From Paracoccaceae bacterium (GTDB lineage: Bacteria; Pseudomonadota; Alphaproteobacteria; Rhodobacterales; Rhodobacteraceae): DNA of 64,000 bases. Both the position numbers and the translations under genes were made by a program. Shown here piece by piece: positions 1 to 8,474 of this stretch; position 1 is the stretch's first letter; every line of letters begins with the position of its first letter. A model generated the notes under the pieces. The model worked only from the letters and a program-made list of their open reading frames with translations, did no database searches and was not told the origin of the DNA. The stretch covers positions 3,768,136-3,832,135 of the forward strand of contig JAWPMR010000001.1 of the NCBI GenBank assembly GCA_033344815.1, written 5' to 3'.

Positions 1-203
1 ACTCGGTTTGGGTGATGTGGCAGCATTTTGGCGCAGGCGGTGAGCTTTTGAGCACGACCAACGCGCGTTATATATGTCGTGATAATGCGCTTGGGGCACC
101 GCAGATCCAGCTGGTTGAATTTATCGACGTGCCCGCCTGCTACAGTGCGGCCGATCTTGAGCGGATGACCGCGTTGCCACACCGGACAAGAGGGACTGGC
201 TGA
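1..203 (+). CDS. C-terminal part of an unrecognised protein
   Basis: An open frame enters from the left edge (frame of position 3) and stops with TGA at 201-203, giving about 66 residues that end in ...RTRGTG. The start lies outside the window. It sits directly before rpmC, where rplP would usually be, but the sequence does not look like L16. I do not recognise a family. It contains two cysteines (in YICRDN and PACYSA) and no obvious membrane segment. It may be a lineage-specific gene between rplP and rpmC. Coding status rests only on the open frame reaching the edge and its position, so confidence is moderate. Confidence 0.45.
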   Translation, partial: SVWVMWQHFGAGGELLSTTNARYICRDNALGAPQIQLVEFIDVPACYSAADLERMTALPHRTRGTG

Positions 204-359
204 GAGGCCGGTATTTCCGGGCCGAAAGGGGTTGCGATGTTGGCGGGTTGCGCCTATACGGCCCCTTCATCATGAACTCCACGGGAATCAGGGTGACCTG
301 GCGTGTCTTTCAAAGAGATGCGCGTTGGGCCTTCCCGTGATGTTGAAAGGAATAGGGCG

Positions 360-563
360 ATGGACGCCAAGGAATTGCACGACAAGACACCGGACCAGCT
401 GCGTGAAGAGCTGGCCAATCTGAAAAAGGCCTCTTTTAACCTGCGCTTTCAGCAAGCGACAGGCCAGTTGGAGAACCCCGCACAGATCCGCAAGGCGCGT
501 CGCGACGCGGCCCGTGTCAAAACCATTCTGAACCAAAAAGCTGCTGCTGCAGCGTCTGAATAA
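360..563 (+). CDS. rpmC: 50S ribosomal protein L29
   Basis: A 67-residue product starting [18 protein letters not shown], with the L29 core '[20 protein letters not shown]' and a basic middle. L29 binds 23S rRNA near the peptide exit tunnel. An open frame extends upstream to 303, but the ATG at 360 is preceded by a purine-rich AAGGAATAGGGCG and gives the usual family length. It is followed after 11 bases by rpsQ, the conserved S10/spc order. The alanine-rich tail (AAAAASE) is typical of alphaproteobacterial L29. Confidence 0.95.
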   Translation: MDAKELHDKTPDQLREELANLKKASFNLRFQQATGQLENPAQIRKARRDAARVKTILNQKAAAAASE

Positions 564-574
564 GGAGAGCACCT

Positions 575-814
575 ATGCCAAAGCGTATTCTGTCCGGCGT
601 CGTGACCTCTGACGCAAACGCCCAAACAGTGACTGTATCCGTAGAGCGCCGCTTTACGCACCCGGTTCTGAAGAAGACCATCCGTAAGTCCAAAAAATAC
701 CGGGCGCACGATGAGAACAACACATTCAAGACGGGCGACGCAGTTCGCATCGTGGAATGTGCACCAAAGTCGAAGACCAAACGTTGGGAAGTGCTCGTCG
801 CGGCTGACGCGTAA
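575..814 (+). CDS. rpsQ: 30S ribosomal protein S17
   Basis: A 79-residue OB-fold protein beginning [19 protein letters not shown], with the family's '[20 protein letters not shown]' stretch and 'GDAVRIVE'. S17 is a primary 16S rRNA binder needed early in small-subunit assembly. The start has GGAG ten bases upstream (aaGGAGagcacct). It is the third gene of the spc run and is separated from rplN by 73 bases with no clear terminator, so co-transcription is likely. Confidence 0.97.
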   Translation: MPKRILSGVVTSDANAQTVTVSVERRFTHPVLKKTIRKSKKYRAHDENNTFKTGDAVRIVECAPKSKTKRWEVLVAADA

Positions 815-887
815 GGCATAACCGAACTTAATCGAAACCCTGGGGATCTGGCCACGCATCGGCCCCCCATAGGTCGGGAGAAACCAA

Positions 888-1256
888 ATGATCCAGATGC
901 AGACCAACCTGGATGTTGCTGACAATAGCGGCGCGCGCCGTGTTCAGTGCATCAAGGTTCTGGGTGGTTCCAAGCGTAAATACGCATCCGTCGGCGACAT
1001 CATTGTCGTGTCGGTCAAGGAAGCCATCCCCCGCGGTCGTGTGAAAAAGGGCGACGTCCGCAAGGCCGTTGTCGTTCGCACCGCCAAGGAAGTCCGCCGC
1101 GACGACGGCACCGCGATCCGTTTTGATCGCAACGCGGCCGTCATCCTCAACAACAACAACGAGCCCATCGGTACACGTATCTTTGGCCCGGTTGTGCGTG
1201 AGTTGCGCGGCAAGAATTTCATGAAAATCATCTCGCTCGCGCCGGAGGTGCTGTAA
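888..1256 (+). CDS. rplN: 50S ribosomal protein L14
   Basis: A 122-residue product starting [19 protein letters not shown], the near-invariant L14 N-terminus, with '[17 protein letters not shown]' and '[13 protein letters not shown]'. L14 lies at the subunit interface and contacts 16S rRNA through bridges B5/B8. Length equals the family norm. The start is preceded by GGGAGAAACCAA. It is followed after two bases by rplX, so the two are almost certainly translationally coupled. Confidence 0.98.
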   Translation: MIQMQTNLDVADNSGARRVQCIKVLGGSKRKYASVGDIIVVSVKEAIPRGRVKKGDVRKAVVVRTAKEVRRDDGTAIRFDRNAAVILNNNNEPIGTRIFGPVVRELRGKNFMKIISLAPEVL

Positions 1257-1258
1257 TC

Positions 1259-1564
1259 ATGGCTGCTAAGCTGAAAAAAGGTGACAAGGTCATCGTTCTG
1301 GCCGGCAAGGACAAGGGCAAGACTGGATCTATTTCTTCCGTTGATCCGAAATCCAACAAGGCCATCGTGGACGGGGTCAATATTTCGATCCGCGCCACAC
1401 GCCAGTCCCAGGAAAGCCAGGGGGGTCGCATCCCCAAGGCGATGCCGATTGATCTGAGCAACCTCGCCTATGTGGATGCCAAGGGCAAAGCCACGCGCGT
1501 CGGGTTCAAGATGGACGGCGACAAGAAAGTGCGTTTCGCCAAGACAACAGGGGATGTGATCTGA
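1259..1564 (+). CDS. rplX: 50S ribosomal protein L24
   Basis: A 101-residue protein with the KOW motif near its N-terminus ([20 protein letters not shown], about residues 4-23), the signature of bacterial L24. It is an assembly-initiator protein binding 23S rRNA domain I at the tunnel exit. The start ATG is 2 bases after the rplN stop, and the TGA stop overlaps the rplE ATG by one base (tgATG), so rplX and rplE are coupled. Nothing unusual. Confidence 0.97.
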   Translation: MAAKLKKGDKVIVLAGKDKGKTGSISSVDPKSNKAIVDGVNISIRATRQSQESQGGRIPKAMPIDLSNLAYVDAKGKATRVGFKMDGDKKVRFAKTTGDVI

Positions 1565-2127
1565 TGCTTGATACTGCAACATATACACCCCGTCTGAAGT
1601 CTGTTTATCACGACACGATCCGTGCGGCGATGAAAGAAGAGTTCGGCTACAAGAACGACATGCAGATCCCGCGTCTGGACAAGATCGTCCTGAACATCGG
1701 ATGTGGTGCCGCCGCCGTCCGCGACAGCAAGAAAGCAAAGTCGGCGCAAGCTGATCTGACGCTGATTGCCGGTCAGAAGGCTTTGACCACAACGGCCAAG
1801 AAATCCATCGCGGGTTTCCGGGTGCGTGAGGACATGCCAATGGGCGCGAAAGTGACCCTGCGCGGGGATCGCATGTATGAATTCCTTGATCGTCTGACCA
1901 CGATTGCAATGCCTCGTATCCGCGACTTCCGCGGCGTATCGGGCAAGTCCTTTGATGGACGTGGCAACTATGCCATGGGCCTCAAAGAGCATCTGGTTTT
2001 CCCTGAAATCAATTTCGACACAATTGATGAGAACTGGGGAATGGACATCGTGATCGCCACAACGGCGCAAACCGACGCTGAAGCAAAGAGCCTGTTGAAA
2101 GCTTTCAACATGCCCTTCAATTCATAA
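1564..2127 (+). CDS. rplE: 50S ribosomal protein L5
   Basis: A 187-residue product. Recognisable L5 segments are '[14 protein letters not shown]', '[18 protein letters not shown]' and '[15 protein letters not shown]'. L5 binds 5S rRNA and contacts P-site tRNA. The start overlaps the rplX stop by one base. It is followed by a purine-rich GGGAGGG before rpsN. The length matches the alphaproteobacterial form, slightly longer than in E. coli because of a short N-terminal extension ([13 protein letters not shown]). Confidence 0.97.
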   Translation: MLDTATYTPRLKSVYHDTIRAAMKEEFGYKNDMQIPRLDKIVLNIGCGAAAVRDSKKAKSAQADLTLIAGQKALTTTAKKSIAGFRVREDMPMGAKVTLRGDRMYEFLDRLTTIAMPRIRDFRGVSGKSFDGRGNYAMGLKEHLVFPEINFDTIDENWGMDIVIATTAQTDAEAKSLLKAFNMPFNS

Positions 2128-2146
2128 GCGCGGGAGGGATTTAGAT

Positions 2147-2452
2147 ATGGCTAAAAAAGCAATGATCGAGCGTGAGAAGAAGCGCGAACGTCTGGTCGCA
2201 AAATACGCGGCGAAACGTGCGGATCTCAAAGCAATCGTGAATGATGAAAGCAAGCCGATGGAAGAGCGTTTCCGCGCCTCCCTGAAGCTGGCGAAACTGC
2301 CTCGCAACTCTTCGGCTGTGCGTTTGCACAACCGCTGCCAGCTGACAGGTCGTCCGCACGCTTATTATCGTAAACTGAAAATTTCGCGGATCGCGTTGCG
2401 GGATCTTGGCTCAGCGGGCCAAATCCCCGGCATGGTCAAGTCGAGCTGGTAG
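2147..2452 (+). CDS. rpsN: 30S ribosomal protein S14
   Basis: A 101-residue product beginning [20 protein letters not shown], the long zinc-independent form of S14: no CxxC pairs are present, unlike the ~61-residue zinc form. The C-terminal '[19 protein letters not shown]' and '[18 protein letters not shown]' are the conserved 16S rRNA-binding part. S14 joins the 30S head near the end of assembly. It stands in the usual place between rplE and rpsH. Confidence 0.97.
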   Translation: MAKKAMIEREKKRERLVAKYAAKRADLKAIVNDESKPMEERFRASLKLAKLPRNSSAVRLHNRCQLTGRPHAYYRKLKISRIALRDLGSAGQIPGMVKSSW

Positions 2453-2464
2453 GGAGCGCATCAC

Positions 2465-2857
2465 ATGAACGATCCTATCGCAGATATGCTGACACGCATC
2501 CGTAACTCGCAGTTGCGCGGCAAATCCACCGTCATGACGCCCGGCTCCAAGCTGCGCGCCTGGGTGTTGGACGTGCTGGCGGACGAAGGTTACATCCGGG
2601 GCTATGAAAAAACCACCGGTGAAGATGGTCATCCGGCCATCGAGATCAGCCTGAAGTATTATGAGGGCGAACCTGTTATTCGCGAATTGAAGCGGGTTTC
2701 CAAACCCGGTCGTCGCGTTTACATGGGCGTCAATGACATCCCCGTTGTCCGTCAGGGCCTCGGCGTGTCGATTGTCTCCACCCCAAAGGGTGTGATGTCG
2801 GACCAAGCAGCACGCAGCGCCAACGTTGGTGGCGAAGTGCTCTGCACCGTCTTCTAA
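2465..2857 (+). CDS. rpsH: 30S ribosomal protein S8
   Basis: A 130-residue protein starting [20 protein letters not shown], with the S8 C-terminal '[20 protein letters not shown]' and 'GGEVLCTVF'. S8 binds helix 21 of 16S rRNA and, in E. coli, also represses the spc operon by binding its mRNA near rplE. Whether that regulation exists here cannot be told from sequence. The start lies 12 bases after the rpsN stop with GGGAG upstream. Confidence 0.97.
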   Translation: MNDPIADMLTRIRNSQLRGKSTVMTPGSKLRAWVLDVLADEGYIRGYEKTTGEDGHPAIEISLKYYEGEPVIRELKRVSKPGRRVYMGVNDIPVVRQGLGVSIVSTPKGVMSDQAARSANVGGEVLCTVF

Positions 2858-2867
2858 GGAGGGCAAG

Positions 2868-3401
2868 ATGTCTCGTATTGGTAAAAAACCGGTCGATCTG
2901 CCCTCTGGTGTCAGCGCATCAGTCAGCGGTCAGACCATCGAAGTCAAAGGCCCCAAGGGCACACGGACGTTCAGCGCAACGGATGATGTGACACTGACGG
3001 TTGAAGACAATGTTGTGACCATCACGCCACGCGGTAAATCAAAGCGCGCGCGCCAGCAGTGGGGCATGTCCCGCACGATGGTTGAAAACCTTGTCACCGG
3101 TGTGACCACGGGTTTCAAGAAAGAGCTTGAAATTCAGGGTGTTGGCTATCGTGCCGCGATGACCGGCAACACATTGAAACTGAACCTCGGTCTCAGCCAT
3201 GATGTGGATTACACACCGCCTGCGGGCGTAACTGTAACCGCGCCAAAGCAAACCGAAGTGGTTGTGGAAGGTATTGACGAACAGCTTGTTGGTCAGGTCG
3301 CCGCGAACATCCGCCAGTGGCGTAAACCCGAGCCCTATAAGGGCAAAGGCATTCGTTACAAAGGCGAGTTCGTCTTCCGCAAAGAAGGCAAGAAGAAGTA
3401 A
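2868..3401 (+). CDS. rplF: 50S ribosomal protein L6
   Basis: A 177-residue protein from the ATG at 2868 ([19 protein letters not shown]), preceded by GGAGGGCAAG. The same frame is open further upstream, but that part overlaps rpsH and is not expected to be used. Two L6 repeats are visible, the second ending in the hallmark '[17 protein letters not shown]'. L6 sits near the L7/L12 stalk base and helps bind translation factors. It is followed after 11 bases by rplR. Confidence 0.97.
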   Translation: MSRIGKKPVDLPSGVSASVSGQTIEVKGPKGTRTFSATDDVTLTVEDNVVTITPRGKSKRARQQWGMSRTMVENLVTGVTTGFKKELEIQGVGYRAAMTGNTLKLNLGLSHDVDYTPPAGVTVTAPKQTEVVVEGIDEQLVGQVAANIRQWRKPEPYKGKGIRYKGEFVFRKEGKKK

Positions 3402-3412
3402 GGAACACACAG

Positions 3413-3772
3413 ATGGCAAACAGCAAAAGACAACTGTTTCTGAAACGCCGCCTGCGCGTTCGGAACAAACTCCGCAAGGTCAACGCTGGTCGCGTGCGCC
3501 TGTCGGTTCACCGCTCCAACAAAAACATCTCCGTTCAGTTGATCGACGATGTGGCAGGCGCCACAATCGCTTCCGCCTCGACGCTCGAAAAAGCGCTGGG
3601 TGTGGTGGGCAAGAATAACGTCGAAGCAGCGACCAAAGTGGGTACGGCAATCGCCGAGCGCGCGAAAAAGGCCGGTGTGTCGGAGGCGTATTTCGACCGT
3701 GGCGGTTTCCTCTTTCACGGTAAGGTCAAGGCAGTTGCCGACGCCGCTCGTGAAGGTGGTCTGAAGATCTAA
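3413..3772 (+). CDS. rplR: 50S ribosomal protein L18
   Basis: A 119-residue protein with a basic N-terminus ([20 protein letters not shown]), '[20 protein letters not shown]' and a C-terminal '[20 protein letters not shown]', all typical of L18. L18 binds 5S rRNA with L5 and L25. After it there is a 179-base interval containing an intergenic hairpin repeat (3779-3835) before rpsE, where these genes are usually almost contiguous. Confidence 0.96.
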   Translation: MANSKRQLFLKRRLRVRNKLRKVNAGRVRLSVHRSNKNISVQLIDDVAGATIASASTLEKALGVVGKNNVEAATKVGTAIAERAKKAGVSEAYFDRGGFLFHGKVKAVADAAREGGLKI

Positions 3773-3778
3773 AAGGAA

Positions 3779-3835
3779 GGTGGCCTGAAAGCCTACCTTA
3801 CCCGCAGACACCGTAGGGTGGGCTTTCAGGCCACC
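3779..3835. repeat. Paired inverted hairpin repeat, copy 1
   Basis: Two ~23-base units in inverted orientation: GGTGGCCTGAAAGCCTACC at 3779-3797 and GGTGGGCTTTCAGGCCACC at 3817-3835, which together can fold into one long hairpin with a short loop. The same unit occurs after rpoA (15802-15859) and between bztD and sixA (25548-25573). It looks like a REP-type intergenic palindrome. In transcripts it would form a stable stem that may protect or terminate mRNA; no uridine run follows. Confidence 0.8.
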
Positions 3836-3951
3836 CTTTGTTTGAGACAACGTAGGCGGCGCAGGCTGTGCCGCCTCGATGATCCGGGGGACATTGTTCC
3901 ACTGGGATTGACATAATCGGGCGCTTGCCCAGCAATTTAAGGATGTTCTCA

Positions 3952-4527
3952 ATGGCAGAACGTGAAAACCGTCGTGGCCCACGCCGCGATCGTGACGAAG
4001 CACCGGAATTCGCCGACCGTCTGGTCGCTATCAACCGCGTGTCCAAAACCGTAAAAGGGGGTAAGCGCTTTGGTTTCGCAGCCCTCGTGGTTGTCGGCGA
4101 TCAAAAAGGACGTGTTGGTTTTGGCAAAGGCAAAGCGAAAGAGGTCCCCGAGGCCATCCGCAAAGCCACCGAGCAAGCCAAGCGCCAAATGATCCGCGTG
4201 CAGTTGCGCGAAGGTCGCACCCTGCACCATGACATGGAAGGCCGTCACGGCGCCGGCAAGGTGGTGATGCGGACCGCCCCAGAAGGTACCGGGATCATTG
4301 CCGGGGGTCCAATGCGTGCGGTTTTCGAAATGCTGGGTGTGAAGGACGTTGTGTCCAAATCCATCGGATCGCAAAACCCCTACAACATGATCCGCGCCAC
4401 CATGGACGGGTTGCGCAAAGAGTCGAGCCCACGGTCTGTTGCGCAGCGTCGCGGCAAGAAAGTGGCTGACATTCTGCCCAAGCGCGAAGAAAAAGCAGAG
4501 GCCGCACCCGTGGCTGAGGAGGCATAA
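3952..4527 (+). CDS. rpsE: 30S ribosomal protein S5
   Basis: A 191-residue protein beginning [20 protein letters not shown]. The double-stranded-RNA-binding-like N-domain includes '[19 protein letters not shown]' and '[20 protein letters not shown]'; the C-domain has '[19 protein letters not shown]'. S5 lies at the mRNA entry site and affects decoding accuracy. The ATG at 3952 is chosen over 3943 because AAGGA lies eight bases before it. An alanine/glutamate-rich tail ([13 protein letters not shown]) is typical of alphaproteobacteria. The stop is two bases before rpmD. Confidence 0.96.
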   Translation: MAERENRRGPRRDRDEAPEFADRLVAINRVSKTVKGGKRFGFAALVVVGDQKGRVGFGKGKAKEVPEAIRKATEQAKRQMIRVQLREGRTLHHDMEGRHGAGKVVMRTAPEGTGIIAGGPMRAVFEMLGVKDVVSKSIGSQNPYNMIRATMDGLRKESSPRSVAQRRGKKVADILPKREEKAEAAPVAEEA

Positions 4528-4529
4528 TC

Positions 4530-4718
4530 ATGGCCAAGACTATTGTTGTAAAACAGATCGGCTCCCCGATCCGCCGCCCCGCCAAACAGCGTGCCACGCT
4601 GATCGGGTTGGGCCTGAACAAAATGAACCGCACCCGCGAGCTGGAAGACACCCCTTCCGTGCGCGGTATGGTAAATTCGATCTCTCACATGGTTGAGATC
4701 ATCGAAGAAAAGGGGTGA
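4530..4718 (+). CDS. rpmD: 50S ribosomal protein L30
   Basis: A 62-residue product starting [20 protein letters not shown], with '[20 protein letters not shown]' and '[17 protein letters not shown]', matching the short bacterial L30. It starts two bases after the rpsE stop. In most bacteria rplO follows directly. Here the spc run breaks: a three-way-junction repeat overlaps the stop codon, a terminator follows at 4811, and rplO is 5.2 kb away. Confidence 0.96.
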   Translation: MAKTIVVKQIGSPIRRPAKQRATLIGLGLNKMNRTRELEDTPSVRGMVNSISHMVEIIEEKG

Positions 4719-4777
4719 ATTCCGGTCCGGCCCCTCGGGACCGGCAAACGTTCCAGTGGAGCGTTTGAGGAATTCAC
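4715..4777 (+). repeat. Three-way-junction inverted repeat after rpmD
   Basis: An outer stem GTGAATTCC (4715-4723) pairs with GGAATTCAC (4769-4777). It encloses two perfect hairpins: CCGGTCC/GGGACCGG (4722-4744) and CAAACGTTCCA/TGGAGCGTTTG (4745-4767, one G-U pair). The structure overlaps the rpmD TGA (4716-4718). It could form an RNA cloverleaf at the 3' end of the spc transcript or a DNA cruciform. I infer a dispersed intergenic repeat or an mRNA-end stabiliser; the function is unknown. Confidence 0.7.
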
Positions 4778-4810
4778 GGGCGGAGCCCCGGGTTTCGCCT
4801 TCAAAAGATT

Positions 4811-4848
4811 AAAAACGCCTCGCGGGAAACTGCGGGGCGTTTTCTTGT
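4811..4848 (+). terminator. Rho-independent terminator after rpmD
   Basis: AAAACGCCTCGCGGGAAACTGCGGGGCGTTTTCTTGTG: the arms AAAACGCC(T)CGC and GCGGGGCGTTTT pair around a short loop and end in a T-run. This is a convincing intrinsic terminator for the S10/spc transcript and marks the break before rplO. Confidence 0.8.
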
Positions 4849-5074
4849 GTGGACGCCTGTTAACCCTCAGCACAGACTGACCCGTTCTGCATGGCGGATG
4901 AATCTCCGGTAACGCCGCAGTGGCGCAAAGTCTTCTACAAGGACATGATTTTTGAAGAGCGCTATTTAAAGTCGAAAACTGGCTCTCCTTCAAATGCAAC
5001 AATGACGAGGGTCATTGGTATGCGCCGGCTCATCTGGCAGGCGCGGTCTGTGGGACGTTGCGCAGTTACACGTC

Positions 5075-5932
5075 TCAGAGTGCGATGCGGATAGCGTCGT
5101 GGCCAACAATAAGTTCGCCATCGTAGTACCCGGCACAGGCGTCTTGCCAATCCTGTGGGCCATAGGCAGGGTCATCGGAGGGAAGAAGATGCGTGAGCGC
5201 AAGCCGTTTGACATCAGCGTTCGCTGCCGTCCTGGCCGCATCATGCGCGAAAGTGTGAGAGCGCAGCAAGTGCGCCATCAACTTGTCACTGCCGTTTCCA
5301 ACGCGTTTCACGAGCGCAGGCAAGGCGGATTCCAGCATCGCCTCGTGGATCAACAAGTCCGCACCTCGCGCGAAATCCTCAAGCGCTTTGATTGGGGCGG
5401 TATCGCCGGAATACACAACGTGCACATCATCGGTTTTGAACGACAATGCAAAGGTATGGACAAGGGGCGGGTGCTGGTTGCGAATGGCTGAGATCGTGAT
5501 GCCATCACGGGATACCACGGGCCCTGAATCGATAGCGTGGATGATGATGAGATCACGCAAGTCCGGTCGACCCTCATCTTCGATACGCAAGTCGATGTCT
5601 GCCTTCATTGACGCGCAAAAACCTTCCCAATAGACGTCCAAACCGGGCGGGCCGTAGACCTCTACGGTTGTTTTTAGCCCTGCGGTCCAAGCGGTGTGCA
5701 ACAGCGGCCCCAGTTCAAGGTAATGATCAGAATGCAGGTGACTGATTATGACCAATGACAGATCTTTCAGCTGCATACCTTGATCGACCAGTCCTTTGGT
5801 GACGCCCAGCCCACAGTCGACAACGATCTTCTGGTCATTCAACACATACAACGAAGATGTCGGCATCGTGGATCCCGGACGGATCGCTGGCCCACCTTTT
5901 GTGCCCAAAAGAGCGACGTAATTGTCGGACAT
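5075..5932 (-). CDS. MBL-fold metallo-hydrolase (RNase Z-like fold)
   Basis: A 285-residue protein with the metallo-beta-lactamase motif HLHSDH at residues 65-70, 'VVYSGDT' (third metal-ligand region) and 'LLIHEAMLE', followed by a histidine in 'LALTHLLPS'. It lacks a signal peptide, so it should be cytosolic. The family includes RNase Z-like phosphodiesterases and lactonases, and the substrate here cannot be fixed. It lies on the reverse strand inside the broken spc operon, transcribed towards the rpmD terminator. The start has AAGGAG upstream (ctAAGGAGttgtatcATG). Confidence 0.85.
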   Translation of the reverse strand: MSDNYVALLGTKGGPAIRPGSTMPTSSLYVLNDQKIVVDCGLGVTKGLVDQGMQLKDLSLVIISHLHSDHYLELGPLLHTAWTAGLKTTVEVYGPPGLDVYWEGFCASMKADIDLRIEDEGRPDLRDLIIIHAIDSGPVVSRDGITISAIRNQHPPLVHTFALSFKTDDVHVVYSGDTAPIKALEDFARGADLLIHEAMLESALPALVKRVGNGSDKLMAHLLRSHTFAHDAARTAANADVKRLALTHLLPSDDPAYGPQDWQDACAGYYDGELIVGHDAIRIAL

Positions 5933-6269
5933 GATACAACTCCTTAGGATACAGCGGCGAAGCCGATATTCAGCATGGTGACGAACGTTTTTACCGGTTT
6001 AACATAAAACGCTGGTTTTAAGCTCTGTCCTTTTTTGCGAATTAGCACGTAGCTCGTGGATGCGACAGCGGTCATCCTCGCACGGGTCGCCAAAAGCTCA
6101 TCCTGTCCGCATCAACGACATTGGCCAAGGTCTCCAGACAAACCAGCGTCGCATTCTTTGGACACCGCGTTCGATGGCCAAGTCGGCAGTTTTGAATGGG
6201 CAGCACTAGGTCTGTCTGGCTCTTGCATGACAAGATGCGACGGAACAAGCGCCACAGTGCTTTAAGGAC
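5933..6269. other. Non-coding interval upstream of the MBL gene
   Basis: About 340 bases between the MBL gene start and the decayed rplO block. Short open frames exist but none has a recognisable product or ribosome-binding site. It presumably holds the reverse-strand MBL promoter; I see no convincing -35/-10 pair. Confidence 0.4.
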
Positions 6270-6621
6270 GCTTTCTGGTCAGTGACAATGGCCGCTGCCA
6301 TTCCGCGGGACCTAAGCGGCCCCCTGATCCATGCGTCAACCCCGCCTTTGCGCCCAAGATCACCTATCTGGGTGACGTAGAAGCGAAAGGCCGTGTTTGC
6401 CCGCTCCTGCCGCGGGCGGGGTACATCCGGCCACAAGAGAAGCGACAGTGAGACTGAATGAACTTTCCGATAACACGGGTGCCAGCAATAAACACAAGCG
6501 CGTGGGTTGTGGTCCGGGCACTGGTGAGATGGGTGGCCGTGGTGTCAAGCGGCAAAAATCCGGTTTGGGTGTGGCGATCAATGGGTATGAAGGCGGGCAG
6601 ATGCCGCTCTGCCAAGCTCTG
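6270..6621 (+). repeat. Diverged duplicate of the rplO 5' region
   Basis: This block aligns with 9697-10060, in the same orientation. It covers the upstream region (GCTTTCTGG..., GATCACCT...GGGTGAC, CCGTGTTTGCCCGCTCC) and the first ~60 codons of rplO. By hand the coding part is about 85% identical with one six-base gap. The similarity stops at about 6621, within the codons after QMPL. It forms a direct repeat around the dipeptidase and AraC genes, suggesting recombinational insertion or duplication at rplO. Confidence 0.85.
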
Positions 6622-6900
6622 GAAATTCTCATAGAACCTGAAAGTGCTGCTGGTTGCCTCAGCTGCACTGGTGTCCGCCTTTGATGGCTGAACCAGCACA
6701 AGATAGTCGCAGTTGAAGCGATATCCGTCCTGCGCCAGTGTTTCTTTCCGTTCGCACCAGCCCGGTGCCACGTTGTGTCGCAAACCCAAGCGGAGCTGCG
6801 GATCGGTCAGCCCGCCGTCAGGGGCAAGATCGGCGGTGATCTTTGCCTGTGCGGTCATTGCCAGCAGGAACGGCAGGAAGGCGTTTGCCTGTCTGATCAT
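6364..6900 (-). pseudogene. Truncated exported protein read into antisense of the rplO relic
   Basis: The 178-codon frame has two origins. Codons 1 to about 93 (6900-6622) start MIRQANAFLPFLLAMTAQA, a probable signal peptide, and look like a secreted protein with two cysteines (WCERK, FNCDY). Codons after about 93 are simply the reverse strand of the rplO duplicate. The break coincides with the repeat edge at 6621. I infer that an original reverse-strand gene lost its 3' half when the duplicate was created. The parent family is not recognised. It starts 79 bases past the dipeptidase stop. Confidence 0.55.
6448..6684 (+). pseudogene. Truncated, decayed copy of rplO (L15 N-terminus)
   Basis: From a GTG at 6448 the frame reads [19 protein letters not shown], then [13 protein letters not shown], then [14 protein letters not shown], clearly the L15 N-terminus seen intact at 9881. 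Two residues of the GPGSGTG rRNA-binding loop are deleted and a conserved Arg is now Cys. After about residue 58 the L15 sequence ends and about 20 unrelated residues follow before a stop. The Shine-Dalgarno AAAGGAG of the intact gene is AAGAGAAG here. L15's C-terminal two thirds are missing, so this is a relic. Confidence 0.85.
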
Positions 6901-6979
6901 TGATACATCGACAATATCGCCGCCGTTCCCGGCGATGTTTCCGGGTCGACCCGGCCATCAGGCGACCGGGCCCGGAAGA

Positions 6980-8221
6980 TCAGCGCGAAAAAAAGCCCTT
7001 TCTCATTTCTTCCCGAAGGCGCAGGCGCTCGGGGTATTCCGCGAGGAACTGTTCCGGCGGCTTTCCTTCCCAGACCTGCGCGAAGACGCGCATCTTGTTG
7101 CCACCGTAGATCTTGGCGAGATCTTCATTGGAATAGCCGCGCGCCCAGAGATCATCGGTGATCGCGGCGAGGATCTTGGCCAGCTCGCCGTTGCCGGTCG
7201 CGCCAATATCGAACGCATCGGTCATGTAGCCCCCGTCGTCATACATGCTGGGATTGGCCTCGGCGAACGCCACCACCAGTTCGGTCGAGAACATATCGTC
7301 CGTCGCGATGCCCACGTGATCCACGCCCACCAGCTTGACGTAGTAGTCGATCATGTCGGCCGCCTGCTTGGGCGAGATATCATCGGGCCAGATCCCGTCC
7401 ATCATCCATTCGGTGAAGGTCGGCGCAATATAGCCGCCAGACTTCGCCGCCCGAAGTGCTTCGTCATCGGGAATGTTGCGATAGCAGCCCTGCGGCGTGG
7501 CCCCCGGTTCGTCCTTGTAAAGACCGGCGGGCACGGAATGGGTGAAGACATATGGAACGCCCGGATAGTTCTCGTCCATGTAATCCATAGCGTCGTTGGC
7601 CGACTTGGATCCGGTATGGCTGAGATCCAGAATGATCCCGAAACGCACCATTTCGTCGATCACCGACTTGCCCCATGGGGTCAACCCGATATCCAGCCCC
7701 TTCTGGGCGGAGAGCTGGCCGGTGCCGGTTCTGAAAACATCATTGTAGGCAAGGATCATCGTCTTGATCCCCATGTCCTTGAAGAGCGCCATTTTCTTCA
7801 GGTCGCCATCCAGAATTGTCGCTGTCTGGCTGTTCCAGATCACCGCCGTCTTGCCCTGAATATGCGCCGCCTCAATGTCGCGGGTTTCGTTGACGATCAC
7901 GAACTTGTCCGGCTGCTGCGCCATAGCGGCCCGGAAATGGTAATGCTGCTCCAGCAGGGTGTCGAAATTCATGTCGGCGGCGGTCAGGGTCATTTCGTGG
8001 CCTGTGATCCCGTTCTCGCGTGCACGGTCGAAATACTCGTGCAACTGCTCGTATTCGGTCCAGCCGGTGCCATAGGGGCTGGCCAGCATCCCAATGACAA
8101 TGGTGTCCATGACGAACTGCTTTGCCTCGGGCGAGGCGTCCCAGGTCTTGCTCTCTTCGCTGGCGAAGGCCGAGCCCGCAAGAGCGCCCGCAAAAACCAA
8201 TGCTGAAATCAGGTATTTCAC
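6980..8221 (-). CDS. Exported membrane-dipeptidase-like protein (peptidase M19 family)
   Basis: A 413-residue protein with a clear signal peptide ([20 protein letters not shown]). M19-type segments are '[18 protein letters not shown]', '[11 protein letters not shown]' and '[12 protein letters not shown]', so a TIM-barrel renal-dipeptidase-like fold is expected in the periplasm. The usual N-terminal zinc pair (HxD, 'DGHND') is not seen; the equivalent region reads '[11 protein letters not shown]', so catalysis by the standard two-zinc mechanism is doubtful. The start has AGGAGAAC upstream. It is divergent from an AraC-type regulator, which probably controls it. Confidence 0.85.
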   Translation of the reverse strand: MKYLISALVFAGALAGSAFASEESKTWDASPEAKQFVMDTIVIGMLASPYGTGWTEYEQLHEYFDRARENGITGHEMTLTAADMNFDTLLEQHYHFRAAMAQQPDKFVIVNETRDIEAAHIQGKTAVIWNSQTATILDGDLKKMALFKDMGIKTMILAYNDVFRTGTGQLSAQKGLDIGLTPWGKSVIDEMVRFGIILDLSHTGSKSANDAMDYMDENYPGVPYVFTHSVPAGLYKDEPGATPQGCYRNIPDDEALRAAKSGGYIAPTFTEWMMDGIWPDDISPKQAADMIDYYVKLVGVDHVGIATDDMFSTELVVAFAEANPSMYDDGGYMTDAFDIGATGNGELAKILAAITDDLWARGYSNEDLAKIYGGNKMRVFAQVWEGKPPEQFLAEYPERLRLREEMRKGFFSR

Positions 8222-8474
8222 TGAATGTTCTCCTTTGTATTCAGATGCCGTATGTTCGTGAGTGTTTTACGTGCTGCCGGGTTCGCAGGATAATCATGCT
8301 GAAATGGCACAGGGTTTGACGACTTTTGCTGGCGAAATTCATTGCTAACCCACGGATTTACTCTCGCCACAGAATAGCAAACAAAAATGTACCTGTGATA
8401 ATCATTAGGCAACGACTTGGTAGATTCCTGTCGTATGGTGAATGTTTTTTGCAGAGCTCGTGTTATGATTTCTA
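8222..8474. promoter_or_regulatory. Divergent intergenic region, dipeptidase / AraC regulator
   Basis: 253 bases separate the two divergent starts and must hold both promoters and, by analogy with other AraC/target pairs, the regulator's binding sites. I cannot define a specific operator by eye. The dipeptidase Shine-Dalgarno (AGGAGAAC) lies at its right end; the regulator start at 8475 lacks a clear one. Confidence 0.5.

Noticed and set aside
944-1909. A 321-codon reverse frame across rplN-rplX-rplE
   Set aside because: Complement of three well-defined ribosomal protein genes; composition bias alone keeps it open.
6713-8206. A 497-codon forward open frame across the dipeptidase-like gene
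   Set aside because: It is the complement of the reverse-strand dipeptidase gene, has no family resemblance or ribosome-binding site, and the reverse frame has a signal peptide and M19 segments.
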